Below, one piece after another: positions 36,596 to 43,664 of a stretch of 64,000 nt of DNA; within the stretch, counting starts at the first letter, position 1; each line of letters starts with the position of its first letter. This stretch comes from Paulinella micropora. Taxonomy: Eukaryota > Cercozoa > Imbricatea > Euglyphida > Paulinellidae. The position numbers were made by a program, and so were the translations under genes. Where the stretch lies: positions 77,501 to 141,500 of the forward strand of contig WBZZ01004627.1 in NCBI GenBank assembly GCA_019918135.1, given 5' to 3'. A model generated the notes under the pieces. It worked only from the letters and a program-made list of their open reading frames with translations. It had not been told where the DNA came from and did no database searches.

Positions 36596-37603
36596 ATGCC
36601 CGATTTAGACCATAAGCACACAATTATTAATACACAGAATGCGGATAGCCAACTTGAGGACACACCAACTGGAGAAGAAATAAAAAGGACGAAAGAAGAA
36701 GAAGCCCTTGAAATTCACCACCAGAAAAAGAACCCAAAAATATGGAACACGATATGGGTTGATAAACGATTAGACCAAGTTTTCTTAGACTTAGCGGATA
36801 TGAGTAAGATAAAAGATAAGAAAGGCAATAAGGGCTATGCTTGGATGCTCGTTTGGATAGATTGTCATAGCCGATTTTTAATAATCATTCCGCTAAAAAA
36901 TAAAACAGCGAAAGAAGTATATTATGCTTTGAAATCTATACCTTATAAACCAAAGTCAATTACAACTGACAGCGGAGGAGAATATAAAGGTGCTACTCGT
37001 GATTATTTTATTCAAAATGGAATTAAGCACGATGTGGTTGAAGTAGGAGACCACAGAGCACTTGCTGTAGTTGATAGAGTGATAAGAAGTATTAGAAGGT
37101 GGTTAGACCTTTTATTTGAAACTAATAGAAATTTTGACTGGGTAAGTTATATTCAAGACTTGGTTAATGCTTACAATCATAAAGTTCATAGAGGGATACA
37201 AGCCAAACCAGTAGATGTCTTTGCTAGAAGAGATAAAAATAAACAGACAATAACACATGATAATTTAATTGACGACTATAGCATAGGCGATAGTGTAAGA
37301 AAAGAAAATAAAAGAAATGTTTTTTCAAAGGGCGGAAAGACTTTCAGCAAAATTATTTATAAAGTCAAAGGTAGGAAAGGGTTTAAAATCATATTAAATA
37401 ACGATGAGTTGGTAAGCCCTCGTGATTTATTAAAAACTGATTTTGATAAACCTGTTGATGAAGAAAAAGATATGAAGGAGCAGACCAAAGAAGTTATTAA
37501 AGAAAAGAAGACACAAGAATTGTTAAAAAGAGAAGACATTCAACCAGAGAATATCAGGAGTAGTAAGCGAGAAAAAAAGGCTAAGGTAATATTAGATTTG
37601 TAG
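36596..37603 (+). CDS. INT: rve-family (retroviral-type) integrase (335 aa)
   Basis: The core has QVFLDLADMSK (first Asp), a hydrophobic strand AWMLVWIDCHSRFLIIIPLK, TTDSGGEYKG (second Asp) and a third acidic position in HRALAVVDRVIRSIRRWLD. There the usual Glu of D,D-35-E appears as Asp. A chromo/SH3-like C-terminal region (IGDSVRKENKRNVFSKGGK) follows. It catalyses element insertion, and the 6-bp target duplication fits. Ends in TAG. ATG directly follows CTATATA. Confidence 0.85.
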   Translation: MPDLDHKHTIINTQNADSQLEDTPTGEEIKRTKEEEALEIHHQKKNPKIWNTIWVDKRLDQVFLDLADMSKIKDKKGNKGYAWMLVWIDCHSRFLIIIPLKNKTAKEVYYALKSIPYKPKSITTDSGGEYKGATRDYFIQNGIKHDVVEVGDHRALAVVDRVIRSIRRWLDLLFETNRNFDWVSYIQDLVNAYNHKVHRGIQAKPVDVFARRDKNKQTITHDNLIDDYSIGDSVRKENKRNVFSKGGKTFSKIIYKVKGRKGFKIILNNDELVSPRDLLKTDFDKPVDEEKDMKEQTKEVIKEKKTQELLKREDIQPENIRSSKREKKAKVILDL

Positions 37604-37654
37604 GCAAAAAAAGACCCTATTAAGATGGAAGAAACTACTGAAATGGAGCACCAT

Positions 37655-37735
37655 TGGGAATTGAACCCGCAACACTAAAATCTCAATAACCGCCTTAAAC
37701 CCGTTAGTTTCCCATCTAATAGAGCCTACCAGTGT
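37655..37735 (-). other. tRNA-like B-box sequence, no full cloverleaf
   Basis: On the minus strand there is GGTTCAATTCC (a perfect RNA polymerase III B box) preceded by GGGTTTAAGGCGG, like a Leu-type D arm. Acceptor and anticodon stems do not pair properly, so a functional tRNA is not supported. It lies just after the integrase stop. It could be a decayed tRNA or a coincidence. Confidence 0.25.
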
Positions 37736-37819
37736 TACAGGAAAAATGGTATTTGAAGTATTGCCGTAAGTCAATTTTTTTTAGAAAATTCTAGAAAATT
37801 CTATTTCCGGAATATCACC

Positions 37820-37906
37820 ATGCGACACCAAAACACGGCGGTGTCGCAGTGTCGCAGAGGTTGCGACAGAATTTCGCTTTTTTGTCGCAGTGTCGCAAAA
37901 AAAAAA
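37820..37906. promoter_or_regulatory. GTCGCA/TGCGAC motif cluster
   Basis: TGCGACACC...GGTGTCGCA (about 37820-37848) forms a hairpin. It is followed by GTGTCGCAG, TTGCGACAG and TTGTCGCAGTGTCGCA, ending in an A-run before ATG 37907. At least six copies of the hexamer in both orientations occur in 87 bp of otherwise A/T-rich DNA. Candidate protein-binding array (operator or origin). Confidence 0.5.
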
Positions 37907-38434
37907 ATGGACTTAGTTCCAAGCAGAACCAAAACTAAATCGGATTGGTTTGAGGAATATGAAATTCGTAGAACAAGTAAGGATAGACTAAATAAGGATA
38001 AAATAATATGCGAAGAAAGAATTTCTAAAATAGACAAAGAAATTTCTCGTCTCGTTGAAAAGAAACAGCCAGACATAGTAAAACTAGAGGTGGTTAATGA
38101 GATGTTGCGACGATTAAGTATTGAAAATAATGAAGTAGAGGAAGATAAAATCGCTCGCTTGAGAAAGAAAAGATTGGAACAGAAAAAAAACAAAGAATTA
38201 GATAATTTCTATAGATGGAAAAAAGATAATCGTGGCCAACTTTCCGCAATTGTCATGAATAATATCATCGCTGGTATTGAGAACGAGCATTTATCATTTA
38301 ATGCTTCGTTTAACAAATATTCAAGCGATGGTATTAACGAATACGTAAATGATAGCATTAATAGCAAACTAGAAACCGATAGGAATATGCACAGAGTCTA
38401 CAGAACCGAGAGTGCGGATAGCAACTCGGAATAA
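37907..38434 (+). CDS. Coiled-coil protein (175 aa)
   Basis: ATG 37907 follows the GTCGCA cluster. Lys/Glu/Arg-rich heptads (EERISKIDKEISRLVEKKQP; IARLRKKRLEQKKNKELDNF) predict long helices. No recognised family. The upstream open frame back to 37820 consists of the motif cluster and is unlikely to be coding. Confidence 0.55.
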   Translation: MDLVPSRTKTKSDWFEEYEIRRTSKDRLNKDKIICEERISKIDKEISRLVEKKQPDIVKLEVVNEMLRRLSIENNEVEEDKIARLRKKRLEQKKNKELDNFYRWKKDNRGQLSAIVMNNIIAGIENEHLSFNASFNKYSSDGINEYVNDSINSKLETDRNMHRVYRTESADSNSE

Positions 38435-38439
38435 AAAGA

Positions 38440-38615
38440 CTTTAGTGTAAAATGTTGATTTAAAATATGTTGATTTTGCTTAGAAATCAACATTATCAAC
38501 ATACATTGGTTTTTTTCAAAACCAAGGGGTTTAACACCCCACCCTAATTCAAAGGAATTTCTATTACACATGCTTTTGTGTGTGTAATAGACGATGGGAG
38601 AGCCGAATGAAATAG
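38440..38615. other. Run of stem-loops downstream of the coiled-coil gene
   Basis: Successive inverted repeats: TTGATTT...AAATCAA (38455-38490), AACCAAGGGGTTTAACACCCC (38520-38542), and TCTATTACACA...TGTGTGTAATAGA (about 38560-38592). Probably a transcript-end or RNA-structure region. No gene. Confidence 0.45.
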
Positions 38616-38681
38616 CAGAGGGAGTTGGAGCAATCAACCTCGCGGGGGGTGGTAAGTCCTAACTCTATTGGTTCTCTTTTT

Positions 38682-39059
38682 ATGTCGATGAATGTGGTTG
38701 TAGGTTTCTGGAAGACTTGGGGCGAAGTTGAAGAGAAAGCCCCTACTGAAATGAAAAACCCCAGACTAGTGAGGGTTCCGCGAGATTTCGCTGTGCTTGG
38801 GAGAGAAAAAATAACTTCCTTTCAAGCGGAGCGAAAATATTTTGTTCGCAACCCAGCGGAGAGAAGTGAGAATTATTCGTTCGCTTGGGTAGAACGAGAT
38901 GCAACCATGAAAAATCCAAAAAAGAAAACTTTCTTTCTGGTTTCTCTTGGTAAAGAAGAGGAGGAAATTCTCGTCTTTCCTTCTATCTCAGCCTTGATGA
39001 AAAAGGTGGGGAATAACGAAGAAACAATCAATTGGTCTGTTCAACTTGAGACTTTGTAA
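38682..39059 (+). CDS. Unknown protein (125 aa) near the right end of the element
   Basis: ATG 38682 (MSMNVVVGFWKTWGEVEEKA) is favoured over upstream 38625, which lies in the stem-loop region. Mixed alpha/beta, with KNPKKKTFFLVSLGKEEEEI. No family recognised. Less A/T-rich codon use than its neighbours. Confidence 0.5.
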   Translation: MSMNVVVGFWKTWGEVEEKAPTEMKNPRLVRVPRDFAVLGREKITSFQAERKYFVRNPAERSENYSFAWVERDATMKNPKKKTFFLVSLGKEEEEILVFPSISALMKKVGNNEETINWSVQLETL

Positions 39060-39082
39060 AAGTCTATTTTGGACCCTTAAGT

Positions 39083-39298
39083 TTATTTATGTATAGTAAA
39101 TAAACTTATTTTATTAAAATGGGGTTTTCCGTCGGAGCACTTAGTGGTGTGTTTTTTATGTCTAGATAAGTTCGCTCTCGAAACCTCCGCCCCGCATTCA
39201 CATTTTATTTTTTCGGTTGCTTTTTTGTTCCTTTGCTCTCTATTTTTTTGTTCGTATAGTTGTTTAGAATTAGGTCTTATATAGTCCTCCATTTGCAT
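39083..39298 (-). CDS. Small zinc-finger protein (71 aa)
   Basis: CECGAEVSRANLSRHKKHTTKC is a compact C2HC-type finger after a Lys/Arg-rich helix (KNREQRNKKATEKIK). It mirrors the finger protein at the left end (18760-18996). Regulatory or DNA-binding role inferred. Two possible ATGs (39298, 39292). Confidence 0.6.
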   Translation of the reverse strand: MQMEDYIRPNSKQLYEQKNREQRNKKATEKIKCECGAEVSRANLSRHKKHTTKCSDGKPHFNKISLFTIHK

Positions 39299-39467
39299 GA
39301 ATATATTTTTCGTTAATCTTTATAAGGAATAACGAACTGGTTCGTTAATCTTTATTTTATTTTTTGAAGTAGAGCAAGAGAGATTTCTTTGTTTTGTTTG
39401 CTTGTATTGATTGAAAACTTGATTTCGTTATTTTGCTGTTTTGATGCTTAGTATTGATTACACGGGA
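39299..39467. other. Sub-terminal non-coding DNA of the element
   Basis: A/T-rich, no gene. It contains a direct repeat AACTGGTTCGTTAATCTTTAT / TTCGTTAATCTTTATAAGG (39308-39355). GTATTGATTAC at 39451-39461 is the inverted counterpart of 18648-18658. Confidence 0.5.
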
Positions 39468-39551
39468 GATATGTCTAGAAGCCTTAATCGCAGTTAGTGT
39501 CGTGAATTTGAGGCACGAAAATTCATGACACGAACTGCGGTATCATCTACT
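39468..39551 (-). repeat. Right terminal inverted repeat
   Basis: Reverse complement of 18560-18641 except for one substitution and a 2-bp gap, ending ...GGTATCATCTACT at 39551. Confidence 0.93.
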
Positions 39552-39557
39552 GAGGCT
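39552..39557 (+). repeat. Target-site duplication GAGGCT, right
   Basis: Exact copy of 18554-18559, directly abutting the right terminal repeat. Confidence 0.92.
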
Positions 39558-39606
39558 GGCTCGATTCCGTGAAGCCGTCGAGTCTCTGATCCGCTGCGGG
39601 CTCTGA
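39552..39606 (+). pseudogene. 3' end of the gene interrupted by the element
   Basis: With the element and one GAGGCT copy set aside, the frame of the left host fragment (18270 frame) continues here from the split codon for 15 further codons to TGA 39604-39606. G+C-rich composition resumes exactly at the boundary. This supports insertion into a once continuous gene. Confidence 0.65.
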
Positions 39607-39701
39607 GTGCTCCGAGCGAAAAGCTAATAGCGGAGAGTTTTGTTTTTTAATTAAAAAAAGCCGTGGTAATGTCTATTTCCCAGTGCGCTGCCGCAGCAGC
39701 G

Positions 39702-40955
39702 CTAGCATCCAGCGGGCTGGGGAAGCCAGTCGGCTGATTGGTTTTTGAGCGACAGGAGCGCTAGGGCAGTGAGTACCATCTTACTGCTAAGGCTCAGGCA
39801 GCAGTAGCCAATTTCAGCGTACGGGTGAGGGCTAAAGCTCTGAGCCGAGTTCGGCTCGGCTCGGCTCAGAAAAGGCGGAGACTTCAGACAGGCAACACAG
39901 ACGGCCTCCCAGAAACCAAAGCTGGCAAAGAAAACAGACTCTAGCCCAATGGCAAGGCTGATGATAAGCTTGACCCTGCCGGGCTCGGCTCCGGCAGGGC
40001 CGGAGCCGAGGCTAGCCACGACCCCCCTGGCGGCAATCCACAGGGGCAGGAACGACAGAACGAACAGTAGCCACGAAAGGGCCCAGCACGCCATGGTCAG
40101 GGGCCGCAGCGCAACCCCTGGTTGCGCCGTGTTGGGCTTGGCCCTTGCTTCGCATGTGTCTTCCTTTTGACTATGAGTTCTCTGGAGAGATTGGAATACC
40201 TCAGTCGATGTGAGCCTGTTGTCCCTTGCTGATGTTTTGGCAGAGAGTAGCCCGTTTAACTCAGGCCCTGTTTCAGGGCATGTTTCAGTCTCTCCCGGCA
40301 GGTCTGGCTGCCGGGATCTGCTGGGAGAGGACCCCCGCAGCAGGCTGCTGCGGGGTTCTGCAACCCAGTAGCGCCAGGCGAGCAAGGGGGCAAGTCCCCC
40401 GACCCAGATCATGAGGTTGCAGAGTACAAACGAGACTGCTAACGCTGCCACCGAGCGCTCTCCCGCCAGCAGCTGCAGCTGTAGCAGCATCAAGGGTGCA
40501 GTGATTGAGTATTCTAGCCAGCGGGCTGCCTGGGGATACCAGCGGAGCGCCGGCCGGCTGTCCGAGAGGCAATACTGGACCAAATAAAGGCCAGACTGGA
40601 CCAAGTGACCTACTGCAGTGAGGGAATGGAAGGCCACCGACAGGCCCCATAGCAAAACGCCGGGACCGATACCGGCCAACTCTAGCCGGCCGGCCGCCCG
40701 GCCGGCTGGAGCGGCGTCGTCAAGCCGAGACGGGAGGCCAACTCTTAAGGTCACGATGGAGGTCTGAGCCTTTAGGTCCCTGGCAAAGTCTAGTGGGCCT
40801 GCCACCTGGACGATGGCAAGCACCAAGTGGGCCGCAAAAGCTAAGATATTGAGCCCGAGGACAACAAGCCATGAGCAAGGCCCGGCTACTGCTGCACCCA
40901 CTGCTTTTTTTGTGCCAGCACCAGTATTCCTGCGTCGTTTTCTCGGCGAGGGCAT
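39702..40955 (-). CDS. Heliorhodopsin (417 aa)
   Basis: Seven hydrophobic helices are visible. The third carries RWLEYSITAPLML (Glu148, counter-ion position in W-x-E-Y-S-x-[ST]-A). The seventh carries YCCLSLSSKMVLTALALL (Lys392, retinal Schiff-base lysine). Both are diagnostic for heliorhodopsins, light-absorbing retinal membrane proteins found in microbes and some viruses. It is longer than the usual 250-300 residues. An insertion of about 80 residues (about 205-285) lies between helices 4 and 5 and contains perfect DNA hairpins. The N-terminus is basic (MPSPRKRRRN). It lies about 100 bp from the element's right end. Confidence 0.87.
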   Translation of the reverse strand: MPSPRKRRRNTGAGTKKAVGAAVAGPCSWLVVLGLNILAFAAHLVLAIVQVAGPLDFARDLKAQTSIVTLRVGLPSRLDDAAPAGRAAGRLELAGIGPGVLLWGLSVAFHSLTAVGHLVQSGLYLVQYCLSDSRPALRWYPQAARWLEYSITAPLMLLQLQLLAGERSVAALAVSFVLCNLMIWVGGLAPLLAWRYWVAEPRSSLLRGSSPSRSRQPDLPGETETCPETGPELNGLLSAKTSARDNRLTSTEVFQSLQRTHSQKEDTCEARAKPNTAQPGVALRPLTMACWALSWLLFVLSFLPLWIAARGVVASLGSGPAGAEPGRVKLIISLAIGLESVFFASFGFWEAVCVACLKSPPFLSRAEPNSAQSFSPHPYAEIGYCCLSLSSKMVLTALALLSLKNQSADWLPQPAGC

Positions 40956-41256
40956 TGTGTGTTATATATACACGGGTTTAAAAGCAAGGTGCACTCCCCA
41001 ACTCCACTGGCGCGGAGTTGGCAGAGGGGAGGGGGAATGGGGGAGAGGGAGAGAGAAGAGAGAGAGAGAGAAAGGGGACGGGGGGGGGGTGCCATATGTG
41101 GCGCCCCCCCCCCCTTTTTCACTCTCGGTTTTTGCTTTCTCGTATCTTTGTCTTTTCTTGGGGGCAGGTGCGTCCGAGGGATGATTATATGCTTAAGCGT
41201 GAGCAAGCCCCCCCCCCCCCCCAGCGCTGGCATAAAAACTCGTGAAAGAAAGGAGG
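40956..41256. promoter_or_regulatory. Divergent region with TATA and G-run/C-run hairpin
   Basis: TTATATATA at 40962-40970 (near-palindromic) lies 7 nt from the heliorhodopsin ATG and about 290 nt from ATG 41257, so it better suits the plus-strand gene or a leaderless transcript. A purine tract (41020-41085) leads into G11...CCATATG...C11 (about 41083-41116), followed by pyrimidines. No gene. Confidence 0.5.
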
Positions 41257-41988
41257 ATGGAGCTGGATCAATATAGTCGTGAGATGAAGGAAAGAGAGGC
41301 GCTCCTAAACAAAATGGCAGCTGAGCAAGGCGCGATCGACGACCATGAAAAAGAGTGGCAGACCGAACAGATGTGCAGACATGAAAGTGCAGCAGCTCTA
41401 CGCGAGTGGGAAGAGGCCCAGCTTGAACAATGGGGAGGACATGCTGCCGGGGGGCGGTATGCTGCCGGGGGGCATGCTGCCCCCGGGGGGCATGCTGCCC
41501 CCCGAACCCCCTCTGCCCGAACTCCTTCTGCCCGAAAACCCCCTGCCCGAACTCCTCCTGCCCGAACTCCTCCTGCCCAAACCCCTCCTGCCCGAGCCCC
41601 CCCTGCCCACACAAGGCCTGTCCGAGCAACGCCTGTCCAAAACCTTCCTGCCCCAACGCTACCTGCCAAAAACCTTCCTGCTCCCTTGCCAGCGCCGGGG
41701 CGTGCTGCAACCCCGGCCCTCTCCGCCCAGCAAGGGCCTCAAGTCCGCTCCAGCGCTGTGGAGTTGAAGCTGGAGTTTGAACGAGCCATGACAGACTTTA
41801 CAGTGCATGGTCGTGAGGCGGCGGCGACGGAGCGCCTGAATCTGGCGGGCATATCCTGGGACATGGCGGCGCGGTGGGCGGTACAAGGCGGGCAAGTGAC
41901 TGCGGAGGAATTTCGCGAGAACCTGCTGCTAGGGGGAACCAGATGGGATCTGGAGAAAGAGAGATGGGTATGGGGAAACGGCCGGTAA
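41257..41988 (+). CDS. Unknown protein with Ala/Pro/Arg-rich repeats (243 aa)
   Basis: A helical, charged N-terminus (QYSREMKEREALLNKMAAEQ) is followed by repeated TPPARTPPARTPPAQ (about 41510-41660), encoded by CTCCTGCCCGAAC-type DNA repeats. The repeats begin with GGGGGGCATGCTGCC palindromes. The C-terminus is ordered (LNLAGISWDMAARWAVQGG). No family recognised. ATG 41257 preferred over 41242. Confidence 0.6.
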   Translation: MELDQYSREMKEREALLNKMAAEQGAIDDHEKEWQTEQMCRHESAAALREWEEAQLEQWGGHAAGGRYAAGGHAAPGGHAAPRTPSARTPSARKPPARTPPARTPPAQTPPARAPPAHTRPVRATPVQNLPAPTLPAKNLPAPLPAPGRAATPALSAQQGPQVRSSAVELKLEFERAMTDFTVHGREAAATERLNLAGISWDMAARWAVQGGQVTAEEFRENLLLGGTRWDLEKERWVWGNGR

Positions 41989-42206
41989 CGCCAAGCCGAA
42001 GCTCTCGCCTAGTCTTACCCCCCTCTCCCTCCTCGTCCCCCACCCTCCCCTTATCTTTTCTTTGCTCCCTCCTCCCCTTTTTTCTCTCTCCCCCTCTCCT
42101 GCCCGGCCCAGCAAGGCCCAGCCAGGGCCCTGCCTGGCCCCCTGGGCCGCAAGAGAAGCTGCCAGCTGGTTGGGATGGACCCCCGGCGGCCCTTGCTCCG
42201 CCGGTA

Positions 42207-42674
42207 ATGCAAGGTACATGCCCAGGGCTGTGCAACGATTTGGTGCTGAAGGGCTGGAGCATGCAGCAGTTAGAAGTCTCGGCTCTGCCTACAGAGCAGA
42301 GCCGAGACTTCTACACCAAGCTGGCGAGCTTGGTGCAGCAGCATGATCGCCAGCTTGGTTCTGGTCCGGTGACGGAGTCTGATTTGTGTGTGAGCCACCC
42401 AGAGCTGTTTCACCATGGCTTTTTGCAAACTCTGCGGCTCGAGCTAAATAAATTGGTGGCTCCGTCCCTGGCGTCGTGGGTGTGGCTGGTGTTAGAGCAG
42501 GGCTCGCTCAGCGGGCAGTGGAGCTTGGAGCAGCTGGCCGACACAGTGGTGTACGTGCCGCCGGGCACGCGCCCGGCGGCACGTTTCTGGGAAAAGGGGC
42601 ACACGCTCGGCTGTAACGGCCGGGATTATTATTTTGAGGGTTTTTCTGCAGCTAAGCGGAGAGCACCCGTATGA
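42207..42674 (+). CDS. Large unknown protein, N-terminal segment
   Basis: First part of a probable single gene running to 46284. ATG 42207 follows a pyrimidine tract (42010-42110). Two perfect hairpins lie inside the coding frame (42272-42312 with 17-bp arms; 42553-42584 with 14-bp arms). Near 42645 coding signal passes to the frame giving HPYELGAVSWWDLCAGLARN. That part runs to about 42830, after which the frame of 42693-43664 takes over. No family recognised. Confidence 0.55.
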   Translation: MQGTCPGLCNDLVLKGWSMQQLEVSALPTEQSRDFYTKLASLVQQHDRQLGSGPVTESDLCVSHPELFHHGFLQTLRLELNKLVAPSLASWVWLVLEQGSLSGQWSLEQLADTVVYVPPGTRPAARFWEKGHTLGCNGRDYYFEGFSAAKRRAPV

Positions 42675-42692
42675 ACTAGGCGCCGTTAGCTG

Positions 42693-43664
42693 GTGGGATT
42701 TGTGTGCGGGACTAGCCCGGAACTTGCAGCAGCCGAACGCGCTGGTGGGGGCGTGGGCGGAGCTGCGGAAAAATGTTCTGTCTGCAGCCAACAAGAAAAG
42801 AGCCGAGGCAATGTTGGCCAAGGAAAGAAGCCCCTCGTGCCCCCCCGCACGGAGGCGCAGGACATTGAGGACGAGATGGAGGAGGAGATCCTTCTGCTCG
42901 AGAAGCGCGTGCTAGAGGAGTGTGCCTACGTGTTGGCTAAGCCCCACGCCTTTGTGTGTGACGCGGGGCCGCGGGTGACCAGCGAAAGGCTGTATCGGCC
43001 GTTGGTGCTAGGCAGTGTCCCCGCCGCGGTGGCGACCTGGCCCTGGGAACGTTCCCCGCCGTTAGCCTCGGTGCTCCAGACCGAGCCGGGGTCGGCCCCC
43101 GCCACAGGTGTGGCCGGAGCCCGCAGCCTTTACATCAAAGCCTTGCACTCTAGGCTACAAAAGCGCCCGGAGTGTTTAGCGCTTGCCAACACTTTAGACA
43201 CTGGGGCCAAGAACGTCGTACAACCCCAGCAAGGGCAGCCCTGGCCCCCGCTAGGGCCGGGGGCGCTGTGGCTGGCGTCCGAAAACACTTTTATTCGCAG
43301 AGCTCCCCGCGAGGGCAAGAGCCCCCGCGAGGCTTCGATTTACTTGCGCGTGGCCTGGCGCATCACGGCGGGTCAGGCGCCGCTGCACAGCGTGCCCCTT
43401 TCGTTCGCGGGCCCCTGGCATCGGGGCGGGCTAGAGCAAGCGGCCCTGCTGCCATGGCTGGCCTGTCACGAGGTGCTACACTACGTGCGCTGCGCGGCCT
43501 GGCTAACCGAGTCTGAGCACCCCGCCCGCGACTGTAGTCGTGTCGGCGCCGGCGCTGCGCCGCGGCCGGCTGTACGTAGATCCTTACTTTGCGCTGTGCC
43601 GTGGAGTCAGGCGCTATCTAAGAACGGAGCGGGCCTTGTACGCCGGCATGTGTATTACACGTAA
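42693..43664 (+). CDS. Large unknown protein, second segment
   Basis: Credible coding begins at about 42830 (EDEMEEEILLLEKRVLEEC) and continues to about 43540 (PWLACHEVLHYVRCAAWLTE), where the next frame takes over. The text before 42830 in this frame is low complexity and shadows another frame. Function unknown. Confidence 0.55.
   Translation: MGFVCGTSPELAAAERAGGGVGGAAEKCSVCSQQEKSRGNVGQGKKPLVPPRTEAQDIEDEMEEEILLLEKRVLEECAYVLAKPHAFVCDAGPRVTSERLYRPLVLGSVPAAVATWPWERSPPLASVLQTEPGSAPATGVAGARSLYIKALHSRLQKRPECLALANTLDTGAKNVVQPQQGQPWPPLGPGALWLASENTFIRRAPREGKSPREASIYLRVAWRITAGQAPLHSVPLSFAGPWHRGGLEQAALLPWLACHEVLHYVRCAAWLTESEHPARDCSRVGAGAAPRPAVRRSLLCAVPWSQALSKNGAGLVRRHVYYT

Larger units (their letters stand above)
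18560..39551 (+). mobile_element. Polinton-like / virophage-like endogenous viral element (20992 bp)
   Basis: This A+T-rich island has terminal inverted repeats, a 6-bp target duplication and the full Polinton core: protein-primed polymerase B (19771), rve integrase (36596), A32-type ATPase (29997), adenain-like protease (27911), major capsid (25543) and penton candidate (27076). An S74-type fibre and many small genes are added. Structural genes form one minus-strand block at 24.2-35.8 kb. Replication genes lie left on the plus strand, and the integrase is near the right end. Gene content fits the Polinton-like virus/Mavirus group. Capsid, ATPase, protease and integrase are open, whereas the polymerase, fibre, an HNH-like gene and a small membrane gene are broken, so it may be recently inactivated. 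Confidence 0.95.

Noticed and set aside
37655..37735. A tRNA gene after the integrase
   Set aside because: The B box is good but acceptor and anticodon stems do not pair. Kept only as a low-confidence tRNA-like sequence.
40962..40970. TATA box for the heliorhodopsin gene
   Set aside because: It lies only 7 nt from the ATG, too close for a normal leader, and could serve the divergent gene instead.
41345..41780. Alternative frames rich in Leu/Pro or Cys/Pro repeats over 41.35-41.78 kb
   Set aside because: They are translations of the same CTCCTGCCCGAAC-type repeats in other frames. The frame from 41257 has ordered ends on both sides of the repeat.
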